From: Actinomycetota bacterium
GTDB taxonomy: Bacteria > Actinomycetota > Acidimicrobiia > Acidimicrobiales > JAMCPD01
Reading direction: 5' to 3'
NCBI GenBank assembly: GCA_023379935.1
Contig: JAMCPD010000024.1
Coordinates: 1-64,000, forward strand
Length of the DNA stretch: 64,000 nt
Positions 29,293 to 38,435 of this stretch are shown one piece after another (the stretch's first letter is position 1; each line of letters begins with the position of its first letter). A model generated the notes under the pieces. That model was given only the letters and a program-made list of their open reading frames with translations, did no database searches and was not told where the DNA came from. A program made the position numbers and the translations under genes.

Positions 29293-30529
29293 CGTGTCGG
29301 TGAATGGCTTGGTATCCAATCCTTCCTTTGCCCGTCAAACGTGGGCTGAAGTCGATCTCTTTGCACTTTCTTGCAATACTGAGTTGCTCTGCAAGGTGAT
29401 CCGACCGGCGAAACTGTGTGCTGTGGTTAAAGCGGATGGATATGGACATGGTGCGGATATCATTGCCAAAGCTGCCTTGGATGCCGGTGCTTCATGGTTG
29501 GCGGTGGCAATGTTGGAAGAGGGTTTACAACTGAGGAACGCTGGTATTACCGCTCCGATTTTGTTGTTATCCGAACCTGCTTGTGAGATAGTAGAAGAGG
29601 CTTTTGTAAAGGTTCTTGATGCCGGATTGGTGCCAACTGTTTATACATACCAGGCTGCCCGCTCCTTACTTTCTGCCACCCGAGCCATTAGCCGATCGAC
29701 TCCAGTGCCGGTACATTTGAAGGTTGATACGGGGATGCATCGTCTTGGCGTACCGCCTGAACAGGTATTAGAGCTCGCGAAGTATCTGGTTGACTCTGAT
29801 GGTATACATCTGGAGGGACTCTGGACTCACCTGGCAGTTGCCGAGCAGACAGATGACGGCTTTACCAAAATACAGCTGGATATTTTTGAAAAGGTAAGAG
29901 CCTTGTTGAAGAAAGAAGGGATTGACCCCCCTTACGTTCATGCCGCTAATTCCGCTGGGGCAATAGCACATCCAAATTCCCGCTATGATATGGTGCGCTG
30001 CGGTATATCGTTGTATGGATATGCCCCTTCACCTGAAGTGGCAAAATGCTTATCTGAACCGTTAATACCCGTCATGTCTTTCAAGTCACGGGTTTCAATG
30101 CTGCGGTCTTTGAAGGCCGGAGAAGCTCTTTCTTATGGCCTGCGCTATCGGCTGTCCAAGCCCTCGACAATAGCCACCATACCGGTCGGCTATGCCGACG
30201 GGGTATCCAGAAGACTGTTTGATACGGCCCTTTCGCGTCTAAAATGCCAATCTGGCGCGAGTAGTTCTTATGGCGGGGAGGTATTGATCAAAGGAAGAAG
30301 GTATCCGATTGCCGGTACAATAACGATGGACCAACTGTTGGTTGACGTAGGACAAGACAGCGATGTTGAAGTAGGTGATGAGGTTGTTTTGTTGGGGTTT
30401 CAAGGTGATCAGCAGATTACCGCCGATGATTGGGCGGAGATCTTGCAGACGATCTCTTATGAGGTACTCTGTTCTATCGGTCCAAGGGTTCCCCGTATAC
30501 CGATTAATGGCGGCAGTAGCAGAAGGTGA
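29285..30529 (+). CDS. alr: Alanine racemase
   Basis: 'AVVKADGYGHGADIIAKAAL', 'VHLKVDTGMHRLGV', 'VRCGISLYGYAPS', 'ALSYGLRYR'. Confidence 0.95.
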   Translation: MISVSVNGLVSNPSFARQTWAEVDLFALSCNTELLCKVIRPAKLCAVVKADGYGHGADIIAKAALDAGASWLAVAMLEEGLQLRNAGITAPILLLSEPACEIVEEAFVKVLDAGLVPTVYTYQAARSLLSATRAISRSTPVPVHLKVDTGMHRLGVPPEQVLELAKYLVDSDGIHLEGLWTHLAVAEQTDDGFTKIQLDIFEKVRALLKKEGIDPPYVHAANSAGAIAHPNSRYDMVRCGISLYGYAPSPEVAKCLSEPLIPVMSFKSRVSMLRSLKAGEALSYGLRYRLSKPSTIATIPVGYADGVSRRLFDTALSRLKCQSGASSSYGGEVLIKGRRYPIAGTITMDQLLVDVGQDSDVEVGDEVVLLGFQGDQQITADDWAEILQTISYEVLCSIGPRVPRIPINGGSSRR

Positions 30530-30620
30530 AGTGCTTTTCGGACGATTTTGATAAAGGCGGGAAGATCGGCATGAAGTTGAATATGGAACTTATCCATCTC
30601 GAACTGCTAGTCTGATTGTT

Positions 30621-31247
30621 GTGGCTGCATCGTCCGAGCTGGTTGAGTTGGAGAAGCAGGCTTTTGCTTGCACGAAATGTGTCTTGAGCCGAAAACGAAC
30701 CAATGTGGTATTCGGAGTTGGCGACGGGAGTGCCGATTTGATGTTGGTTGGAGAAGGTCCGGGGCAAGAGGAGGATTTACAGGGTGAACCGTTTGTCGGC
30801 AGGTCAGGAAAGCTTCTGGATCGCTTATTGGAAGAAGAGCTTGGTATTCCCCGCTCCAGTTGTTACATAACCAATGTAGTGAAGTGTCGCCCGCCAAACA
30901 ACAGAGACCCCTTGTTGGATGAGATAGAATGCTGCAGACCATTTTTACAAGCGCAGATAGACATCATCAAGCCGAAGGTCATTATGACGCTTGGAAACTT
31001 TGCCACTAAGACATTGCTTGGGACTAAGACTGGCATCACTGCCTTGAGAGGACGTGTCTATGACTTCAGGCAGCCTCGGGGTTCAAATACCGCCCATACT
31101 CATCTGGCGGAGGTGTCTTCCATATCATTGGTGCCTACCTACCATCCCTCGGCAGCCTTACGCGCTGGGGGAGGAGTAATCCTTGCTGCCATGCGTGCCG
31201 ATATGATACGCGCTAAGGAGCAGTATAGAAATTCCAGGGACGCCTAG
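30621..31247 (+). CDS. Family 4/5-type uracil-DNA glycosylase
   Basis: 'CTKCVLSRKRTNVVFGVGDGSADLMLVGEGPGQEEDLQGEPFVGRSGKLLDRLL', 'TNVVKCRPPNNR', 'LVPTYHPSA'. Confidence 0.9.
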   Translation: MAASSELVELEKQAFACTKCVLSRKRTNVVFGVGDGSADLMLVGEGPGQEEDLQGEPFVGRSGKLLDRLLEEELGIPRSSCYITNVVKCRPPNNRDPLLDEIECCRPFLQAQIDIIKPKVIMTLGNFATKTLLGTKTGITALRGRVYDFRQPRGSNTAHTHLAEVSSISLVPTYHPSAALRAGGGVILAAMRADMIRAKEQYRNSRDA

Positions 31248-31248
31248 C

Positions 31249-31800
31249 GTGTCGCAGCCGCTTGGCAAGCTTAGCCGTTCTGCAGATGAGACTATGCAAC
31301 TGGGCGGAGTTCTGGCTGGTATCGTGAACCCAGGTGATTTGTTGTTGTTGATAGGAGAGTTGGGTTCGGGAAAAACGACTTTCGTAAAGGGCTTTGCTAA
31401 AGCATGTGGTATAGTCCAAGAAGTCACCAGTCCCACCTTTATTCTTGCTCGCAGTTATCCACTTTCCCTGCCTCATCAGTTTTCGACCGGGGAGGGGATC
31501 TCTTCAAACAAGATCAATTTTGCCGTAACCAAAATTATTCATTGCGATGCGTATAGACTGGAAAGTTGGGAAGAGGTTGTTGATCTGGGTTTTGATGAAG
31601 AACTGGATGAAGGAGCGGTTGTTTTGGTTGAATGGGGGGAAAAGGTGAAGCAGCTTATGGGCAGTAGTTGGTTGGAGGTGCATTTTGAAACTGTTGATAT
31701 GACAGACAATACGCGTAAAATTAGCTTCTTGCCTGTTGGTTCGGATTGGCAAAAACGTCTTTGGTTGCTAAAGAAGGCTATCTTAAAGGATCGGCAATGA
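31249..31800 (+). CDS. tsaE: tRNA t6A biosynthesis ATPase TsaE
   Basis: 'LLLIGELGSGKTTFVKGFAKACGI..VTSPTFIL', 'IIHCDAYRLES', 'VVLVEWGEKV'. Confidence 0.92.
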   Translation: MSQPLGKLSRSADETMQLGGVLAGIVNPGDLLLLIGELGSGKTTFVKGFAKACGIVQEVTSPTFILARSYPLSLPHQFSTGEGISSNKINFAVTKIIHCDAYRLESWEEVVDLGFDEELDEGAVVLVEWGEKVKQLMGSSWLEVHFETVDMTDNTRKISFLPVGSDWQKRLWLLKKAILKDRQ

Positions 31801-32606
31801 TTGTACTTGCACTGGAAACTGCAACCGGTCAGTTGTCGGTGGCGGTTTCAGACGGACAAAATTTATCCGCCTCTTTCCAATACTCCGACAGACCTATGCG
31901 CTCAGAACTGCTGCCTTCGGCAGTAGAGTCTGTTTGTGCTATGGCGGGAGTCAGCCTGAGCGATATCAGTGCCATAGCAGTTGACATAGGACCGGGTATG
32001 TTCAGTGGGTTAAGGGTAGGGGTGACAACCGCCAAGACAATGGCACGAGCACTTGGGATAAAACTGGTTACAATGTCGAGTCTGGAGTTGCTTGCCTATC
32101 AAGCTGTTGATTATCTCTGCTCATGGCAGTCTTTTTTACATGCCGATAACGTATCCGCCAACTCAAGCTCTATTGCAGAATATGTTATTGTACCTATTAT
32201 TGATGCCAAAAAAGGCGAGGTTTTTTGTACTGCATTCTCTGCGCTTACCCCACTTGTCCCGATTATCCCATTTGCCTTATATGACGCAACGGCACTTGTT
32301 GACGTAATAAGCAGTTTGGGGGGTAGCAAGTTGGAAGAAGTTCAAAATAGGTTTATAGTTATTGGTGATGGTGCTGTGCGTTACTGGAGTATTTTAGAGC
32401 CGATTGAAGGACTCGCGCTTTTGAAACTTTGCGGCAGTTCTTGCCCTTTGACACCCGCATCTTTTTTGGCACAACTTGGGTTACAAAAACTTGCTTTTGG
32501 TGATGTAACGGACCCGGACGATGTCGAACCCCTCTATCTGAAGTTGCCACAGATTAGGGTTGGTTGGGAAAAGCGTCCTCATGTTGTGGTCGATGTTGAT
32601 GATTAG
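31797..32606 (+). CDS. tsaB: tRNA t6A biosynthesis protein TsaB
   Basis: 'MIVLALETATGQLSVAV', 'VDIGPGMFSGLRVGVTTAKTMA', 'PIIDAKKGEVF'; ATGA overlap with tsaE. Confidence 0.9.
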   Translation: MIVLALETATGQLSVAVSDGQNLSASFQYSDRPMRSELLPSAVESVCAMAGVSLSDISAIAVDIGPGMFSGLRVGVTTAKTMARALGIKLVTMSSLELLAYQAVDYLCSWQSFLHADNVSANSSSIAEYVIVPIIDAKKGEVFCTAFSALTPLVPIIPFALYDATALVDVISSLGGSKLEEVQNRFIVIGDGAVRYWSILEPIEGLALLKLCGSSCPLTPASFLAQLGLQKLAFGDVTDPDDVEPLYLKLPQIRVGWEKRPHVVVDVDD

Positions 32607-33153
32607 ATCTAAGCCGCAAGGGACCAAAGCCAATGCGACGCTAAGACTTGTACAGTTGAGGAGGCGTCATTTACGGGCGGTTATGCGTATAGAACAGCAG
32701 GTTTATCCGCGCCCATGGTCATATGGGATGTTCTTGTCCGAACTTGGGCTAAAATCCAGCCGTTTTTATCAGGCGGGGTTGCTTGGTAATCAACTTGTAG
32801 GCTATTCGGGATTGATGTTTTCCGACCAAGAGGCACATATAACCACTATCGCGGTAGATCCCTCTTGGTATCGTTACAAAATCGGTACTCACCTAATGTT
32901 AAGTATGGCACATATAGCTCAATATCGTGGTGCTCATCATCTGTCGTTAGAGGTCAGGGTGGGGAATATACCGGCCAGATCAATGTATACTAAGTTCGGA
33001 TTTCAGCCTGTTGGCATAAGAAAGAACTACTATCCTGAAACCAATGAAGATGCCCTTGTTATGTGGACTCAGGATATAAACCTGCCTTCATACTATCGTA
33101 GGCTCGCTGAGCTTGAAGCTTCGCTGTTGGCAAGTTCAAGCATTGACAAGTAG
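32599..33153 (+). CDS. rimI: Ribosomal-protein-alanine N-acetyltransferase RimI
   Basis: 'VMRIEQQVYPRPWSYGMF', 'AHITTIAVDPSWYRYKIGTHLM', 'LEVRVGNIPARSMYTKFGFQPVGIRKNYY'. Confidence 0.9.
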   Translation: MIRSKPQGTKANATLRLVQLRRRHLRAVMRIEQQVYPRPWSYGMFLSELGLKSSRFYQAGLLGNQLVGYSGLMFSDQEAHITTIAVDPSWYRYKIGTHLMLSMAHIAQYRGAHHLSLEVRVGNIPARSMYTKFGFQPVGIRKNYYPETNEDALVMWTQDINLPSYYRRLAELEASLLASSSIDK

Positions 33154-33360
33154 TACCGTTTAAAAAAACCGTAGAAAATCTTGCCCAAGAAAGCTATCCA
33201 AAGAGATACTGACCGTTCCAGCGCCTAAGATCTTCGAGAATAATAGGTTTCAAGGTCATAGATGTCCGCTACCAGGGAGTACAAGCGGAAAAGTCCGGTT
33301 AGAGTAACTGTGAAAATCAAACGAGTAGTCGCAGGTTTGGACTCTTTCTTTGGCAAGCTT

Positions 33361-33413
33361 GCCAGTTCAAGCTCCTTGCCAGTTCAAGCTCTTTTGCCAG
33401 TTCAAGCTCTTTT
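33361..33413. repeat. Three tandem copies of 'gccagttcaagctc(c/t)tt(tt)' (17-18 bp)
   Basis: Copies at 33361-33377, 33378-33395, 33396-33413. Confidence 0.95.
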
Positions 33414-33510
33414 GCTTTCAGCCTGCAAACGGCTGCGCGGATAATGAAGCGTCGCGATTGTGTCAGAAGCTATGATTTTTTCCGACATTATAAAGGATAA
33501 CGTATTAGAA

Positions 33511-33539
33511 TTGAAAAATATATATACAAGCTCTATAAC
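33511..33539 (+). promoter_or_regulatory. Putative sigma70-type promoter of tsaD
   Basis: TTGAAA (33511-33516), 17 bp, TATAAC (33534-33539). Confidence 0.6.
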
Positions 33540-33562
33540 CGTGAAAGGAAATAAGAAGAGAG

Positions 33563-34597
33563 ATTAATAGTACAAACTCCTTTAATATACTTGGTATTGA
33601 AACTTCTTGTGATGAAACCGCAGCTGCGGTAGTCGCTAATGGAAACAAGATCTTATCTTCAGTCATAGCCAGTCAATCACTCATGCATGCCTCTTTTGGC
33701 GGAGTAGTTCCTGAAGTGGCATCAAGGGCGCATTTGGAACTGATTAATCCCATCGTTCAACAAGCCTTATCCAAAGCTGGTGTTTCTGGCGGAACTGTAA
33801 ATGCAGTTGCGGCAACGATTGGTCCGGGATTGATGGGATCGCTGTTGGTGGGGGTTTCCGCCGCAAAAGCTTTAGCTCTGGTATGGGGGGTGCCTTTTAT
33901 CGGTATCAACCACTTGGAAGCTCATCTATATGCCTGTTTTTTGGAAGATTCATCCTTGGAGTTCCCACTGGCGGTTCTCTTGGTTTCCGGTGGTCATACG
34001 ATATTGGTGCTGATGGAGGATTATTCCCGTTATCGTGTATTGGGCCAAACTCTTGATGATGCCGCAGGCGAAGCTTTTGACAAGGTGTCCAGGTTCTTGG
34101 GTCTTGGATATCCAGGTGGACCGGCAATAGAAAAGGCCGCGGCCGATGGCGATGATGAGGCAATAGTATTTCCTCGCGCAATGTTACATGAGGGGTATAA
34201 CTTCTCCTTTTCAGGCATAAAGACCTCTGTGGTGAGATATGTACGGGCTCATCCTAAGGTTGAAAACCGTGATGTAGCTGCGTGCTTTCAAAAATCTGTT
34301 GTCGATGTCCTGATTACAAAGGCAACGAAGGCAGCCGAAGAGTTTGATGTCAAAGGGCTGTGTCTGGCTGGTGGGGTAGCTGCCAACTCCCTTTTACGCA
34401 AAAGGGTAGAGGAAGAGTGTGCCCGAATGGGTATAAAATCTCTGATCCCCAGTCGTATTATGTGTACCGACAATGCGGCTATGGTTGCTTGCACAGCCTG
34501 GTGGCGTATACAACACGATCAAGCTGCACCCTTTCTAGATATCGAAAAGACTGTTTTGGCAACTCCGGTTGATCCCGGTCTAACATTACCAGTGTGA
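33563..34597 (+). CDS. tsaD: tRNA N6-adenosine threonylcarbamoyltransferase TsaD
   Basis: 'ILGIETSCDETAAAVVANGNKILSSVIASQ' extends upstream of the track ORF; 'GLAGGVAANSLLRKRV' class motif. Probable ATT start. Confidence 0.9.
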   Translation: MNSTNSFNILGIETSCDETAAAVVANGNKILSSVIASQSLMHASFGGVVPEVASRAHLELINPIVQQALSKAGVSGGTVNAVAATIGPGLMGSLLVGVSAAKALALVWGVPFIGINHLEAHLYACFLEDSSLEFPLAVLLVSGGHTILVLMEDYSRYRVLGQTLDDAAGEAFDKVSRFLGLGYPGGPAIEKAAADGDDEAIVFPRAMLHEGYNFSFSGIKTSVVRYVRAHPKVENRDVAACFQKSVVDVLITKATKAAEEFDVKGLCLAGGVAANSLLRKRVEEECARMGIKSLIPSRIMCTDNAAMVACTAWWRIQHDQAAPFLDIEKTVLATPVDPGLTLPV

Positions 34598-35739
34598 TGT
34601 TAGATGACAGATTTGCCGGTATATTACCGGACACGTTCACTGATAGAGTTTTGATGGGTCCGGGTCCCTCGAACCTTTACCCAAGAGCCATAGCCGAGAT
34701 GTCAAGACCACTCTTGGGACACCTCGACCCAGATTTCCTGGCGCTGCTTGATGAGACATGTGATATGTTAAGGCGTGTGTTTCAAACCGAAAACAGCTTG
34801 ACCTTTCCGATTTCCGGTACGGGATCAGCCGGCATGGAGGCAGCGTTTTGTAACTTTGTCGAACCGGGGGAGCCGGTTGTTATTGGCGTAAATGGTGCAT
34901 TTGGGATGAGAATGTGTGATGTGGCTACTCGAGTTGGAGCGCAAGTCATCAAGGTCGAAGCTGAGTGGGGTACCCCGCTTGATCCAGAGCAGTTGTTGGA
35001 TGCACATCCACATCCAAAGATTATAGCTGTTGTTCATGCAGAGACATCTACCGGCGTGCGAAATGATATAGAACCACTTGGGCTCGGCAAGAAAGATGCT
35101 TTATTGTTGGTCGACTGCGTGACATCTCTTGGCGGTATACCGGTTGATGTAGACGCGTGGGGTATTGATATTGCTTATTCAGCCACCCAAAAGTGTCTTT
35201 CCGCCCCGCCGGGTTTGGCACCTGTGACAGTCAGTGAAACTGCGTTGGCAAGGCAACTAAAAAAGCCGGTTTCGTGGTATTTTGATTTCAGCCTCATAAG
35301 AAAGTATTTGGGGACAGGTGCAACTTATACCGATAGAGTATATCATCATAGCGCACCTGTCATCATGATATACGCTTTATACGGAGCGCTCAAAACGTTA
35401 TTAGAGGAAGGTTTGTCTGAATCTTGGAAGCGACATGATCGGTGTGCCTCGCTGCTTATAACCGGGTTGTCAGAGCTGGGATTTGAGCAGTTATCACCAC
35501 CCGGCTACAGGTTGCCGCAGTTGAGTTGTGTTAAAGTTTTGACAAACATGTTACCTTTTGGTTTTACTGAAAGTGATATACGTCGCTTAATGCTCAGCCG
35601 CTATGGTATTGAAATTGGCGGTGGGCTTGGTCCGCTTTCAGGCAAGATATGGAGAATAGGCTTGATGGGTAATGTAGCCAAAGAGCGTAACGTTACACTT
35701 TTCTTGGGCGCTCTTGAACAGTTGTTAAAAGGAAAATAA
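34594..35739 (+). CDS. Class V aminotransferase (alanine/serine-glyoxylate aminotransferase family)
   Basis: 'MGPGPSNLYPRAIAEMSRPLLGHLDPDF', 'GTGSAGMEAAF', 'VDCVTSLGGIPVDVDAWGIDIAYSATQKCLSAPPGLA'. Confidence 0.9.
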   Translation: MMLDDRFAGILPDTFTDRVLMGPGPSNLYPRAIAEMSRPLLGHLDPDFLALLDETCDMLRRVFQTENSLTFPISGTGSAGMEAAFCNFVEPGEPVVIGVNGAFGMRMCDVATRVGAQVIKVEAEWGTPLDPEQLLDAHPHPKIIAVVHAETSTGVRNDIEPLGLGKKDALLLVDCVTSLGGIPVDVDAWGIDIAYSATQKCLSAPPGLAPVTVSETALARQLKKPVSWYFDFSLIRKYLGTGATYTDRVYHHSAPVIMIYALYGALKTLLEEGLSESWKRHDRCASLLITGLSELGFEQLSPPGYRLPQLSCVKVLTNMLPFGFTESDIRRLMLSRYGIEIGGGLGPLSGKIWRIGLMGNVAKERNVTLFLGALEQLLKGK

Positions 35740-35741
35740 AA

Positions 35742-36413
35742 TTGCATTACAAGGAAAAAGGTAAGACACAACAGGTGATGCAACCTGCGCTCTATGCGAA
35801 GCGTATATTCTTGAGACCGCTGGGTGAATCTGATTTTAAAGCTTGGAGTGAAGTACGCAAACGCTGTTTAGGTTGGCTGATGCCATGGGAGCCAAGGCCT
35901 GCCGGTGCAGCACCACTCTCATATGATTACCCTGTATTTTCTGCACGTAACGCAGTCAGAAAAAGAGAGGAAGAACTTGGGATGGGACATGGGTTTGGTA
36001 TATTTTTGAAACCGAGTGGTGGGTTCGCGAACAATCAGAGCAGATCCAACTCGACAGGCCGTTTCATAGGAGAAGCGAACCTGTCTTCCATCCAAAGAAG
36101 ACCTTTTCAGACCGGTACGATAGGATACTGGATCGATTATCAGTTTGCAGGGAATGGCTATGCTCCCGAAGCTGTTGTGGCGTTGTTCCAGTTTTCATTT
36201 GAACGGCTTGGCTTGCACCGTATTCAAATAGCGATAGTTCCGCGCAACTCGGCTTCAAGGAGAGTAGTGGACAAGCTCAATCTGAGAGATGAAGGCATTG
36301 CGGTTCGTTATCTTGAGATAAACGGTTCTTGGGAGGATCATATTATTTATGCCATTACACTGGAGGAATGGTTGCAGAGAAAAAGCATGTACGTACTTCA
36401 GTGGCTACGCTGA
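35742..36413 (+). CDS. GNAT acetyltransferase (RimJ/RimL-like)
   Basis: 'IFLRPLGESDFKAWSEVR', 'IGYWIDYQFAGNGYAPEAVVALFQFSFERLGLHRIQIAIVPRNSASRRVVDKL'. Confidence 0.88.
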   Translation: MHYKEKGKTQQVMQPALYAKRIFLRPLGESDFKAWSEVRKRCLGWLMPWEPRPAGAAPLSYDYPVFSARNAVRKREEELGMGHGFGIFLKPSGGFANNQSRSNSTGRFIGEANLSSIQRRPFQTGTIGYWIDYQFAGNGYAPEAVVALFQFSFERLGLHRIQIAIVPRNSASRRVVDKLNLRDEGIAVRYLEINGSWEDHIIYAITLEEWLQRKSMYVLQWLR

Positions 36414-36446
36414 ACCGGTAGTTCACGATTAGGAAATATTCCGATT

Positions 36447-37535
36447 CTAAGGAGCATCCTGTTGTTCTTGGGATACTACCCGTGAATGACGGAAAAAGTT
36501 TTCTACATCTTGTTGGTAGGTGTAGGAATTTTTCGCTCCGCCGATAGTTTTACGCAATCGCACTGCTCTTATGAAGTTTTCTACAGCGCCGGCAGTGGTA
36601 TAACGAAGCTTGAAGCCGGTCTCCTTCAAGCGTCTGGTGTCAACACCCCTTCCGTAGCGTAGTAGCGCTTCCATCTCCGGGGTGAACTCCATAATTCCAA
36701 GTTTAACCAGTGGTCTAGCAAACAACATAGTGCCATAGGGAGGCAGAGGTATGCTGGTGGCGTTGCAAATAGAGATTATTTCGCTGTAAGGCACGCGTCC
36801 GTCACCGGCGACATTGTACAAACCCGGTATTTGATTAAGTGTCATAAACTCCATGCATCTGGTTACATCATCTTCCTCTAAAAATTGCAATTGTGGATCG
36901 AAACCGCTTATACGAGGAGCAATTCCTTTAGCCAAGTTGGTGCTTATGGGGGTTATAATGTCACTTCCAACAACATTGGAGAATCGCAGGAGCGTTACTA
37001 TTGTGTTTGGATTATCATTCGCAAAGTCTTCCACATAGCTCTCCACTTCTAAAAGTGAACGTTCGAGTGTAGTTGCATGGGACTCAGAACGCGGCGTTTC
37101 TTCTTTAAACCATGTTGGATCACGGCTTGATGCACCATAGACAACAGTGGCAGATTTTATTACAACTTGACGAACAGGAGACCCGGAGGTTCCCGCAGCG
37201 GCAAGCAGATTCATGGTTCCTATTACATTAATTTCATGTAAGTTCCTGGGTGGAATTTTATTCGAGTCAACTACCAGAAATGTATGGACTATCGTGTCAA
37301 CCTTTGTAGCCTTTACTATGCGGGCCAGTATAGAATACGTCTGGTCAGAGCGCACGTATTCGGTGCGTTCTAAGGCTACAGACGGTTCTCCGGTTCCGAG
37401 TCCGACTATTACGTCTACGCCGGGATTGGCTTCTAGGGTTTGCGCCACTCGTCCGCCCCAAAAGCTGTCAAGTCCTGTTACCAGTATTCTTCGTCCCACC
37501 GTTGCCCTGTCCGTCTTCGTAATTACCCGAACCAC
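36447..37535 (-). CDS. NAD-dependent epimerase/dehydratase (SDR)
   Basis: 'RRILVTGLDSFWGGRVAQTL', 'HEINVIGTMNLLAAAGTSG', 'GLYNVAGDG'. Confidence 0.85.
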   Translation of the reverse strand: MVRVITKTDRATVGRRILVTGLDSFWGGRVAQTLEANPGVDVIVGLGTGEPSVALERTEYVRSDQTYSILARIVKATKVDTIVHTFLVVDSNKIPPRNLHEINVIGTMNLLAAAGTSGSPVRQVVIKSATVVYGASSRDPTWFKEETPRSESHATTLERSLLEVESYVEDFANDNPNTIVTLLRFSNVVGSDIITPISTNLAKGIAPRISGFDPQLQFLEEDDVTRCMEFMTLNQIPGLYNVAGDGRVPYSEIISICNATSIPLPPYGTMLFARPLVKLGIMEFTPEMEALLRYGRGVDTRRLKETGFKLRYTTAGAVENFIRAVRLRKTIGGAKNSYTYQQDVENFFRHSRVVSQEQQDAP

Positions 37536-38401
37536 ACACTGCGACGATCACGCAGCATCTCATAAAGAGTCTCTTGTATATATCCCCGGATGCGTTCAGC
37601 TTCTTCCATTACCTTACCCTTGGAGTAGCGTTCCTGGTCCGGTGGTACATCGAAAGTGATAGGATCCAGTACCTTCAGTTTGAACTTTGTAGGAAAATAG
37701 CATACAGAACCAAGTATCGGACCAAAAACCAGGTGGTTAAGGGTTATCGGATAATATGGAACATTGAGCATTTTCGCTATTGCCGGTATGCGCAATAAAA
37801 CAGGCATAGATTCTTCAGCACCCACAACAGCTATTGGTATTACGGGTACCCCGGCCCTCATCGCAATTTCAACGAATCCGCCCCTCCCAAAACGCCGCAA
37901 ACGATATCTGTCGGTGTAGGTTTTGCTTGGGCCCTTTGTTCCCTCCGGGAAAACCAAAGCCAACTGCTCCTGATCGTGCAGGAGTCTGTAAGCATTGTCA
38001 GGATGGGCGGTTACTCCGCCCAATCTTGCCCACATTGTACCTACAGTCGGCAAGGTTCTAAAGAAATAATCAGCCAGGCCATAGACCGGACGTCCGAGTT
38101 CTTCTTCAATACCATGCATTATGATAGGTGCATCAGGTGGTATAGCTCCCGCATGGTTGGCGACCAGCAATGCTCCGCCTGTTTGCGGTATTTTTTCCAG
38201 ACCCTCCCATTCAGCTCTAAACCACCACTTGTACAGACCTCCCCCTATTTTTCGAATGATACTGCGCATGTTATCAGACCTCCCCCATTCGTCTACATCG
38301 GACAGTCTGGGATCTTCTGGAGGCGGCTCAAAAAACTGGCGCGGCAACGGCACTAGGGCACCTTTTTCAGTTTTCGCTGTTGCTCTTGGTCTTATTTCCA
38401 C
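37523..38401 (-). CDS. Lysophospholipid (1-acyl-glycerol-3-phosphate) acyltransferase family protein
   Basis: 'GGALLVANHAGAIPPDAPIIM', 'LALVFPEGTKGPSK'. Confidence 0.88.
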   Translation of the reverse strand: MEIRPRATAKTEKGALVPLPRQFFEPPPEDPRLSDVDEWGRSDNMRSIIRKIGGGLYKWWFRAEWEGLEKIPQTGGALLVANHAGAIPPDAPIIMHGIEEELGRPVYGLADYFFRTLPTVGTMWARLGGVTAHPDNAYRLLHDQEQLALVFPEGTKGPSKTYTDRYRLRRFGRGGFVEIAMRAGVPVIPIAVVGAEESMPVLLRIPAIAKMLNVPYYPITLNHLVFGPILGSVCYFPTKFKLKVLDPITFDVPPDQERYSKGKVMEEAERIRGYIQETLYEMLRDRRSVWFG

Positions 38402-38435
38402 TAAAGAATATACTATCAGTATTGCCGGTATGTTG

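Noticed and set aside
33262-33444. 60-aa ORF in the rimI-tsaD gap
   Set aside because: Mostly the product of the tandem repeat; no SD or domain support.
37213-37659. 148-aa plus-strand ORF
   Set aside because: Antisense to the well-supported epimerase and acyltransferase genes.
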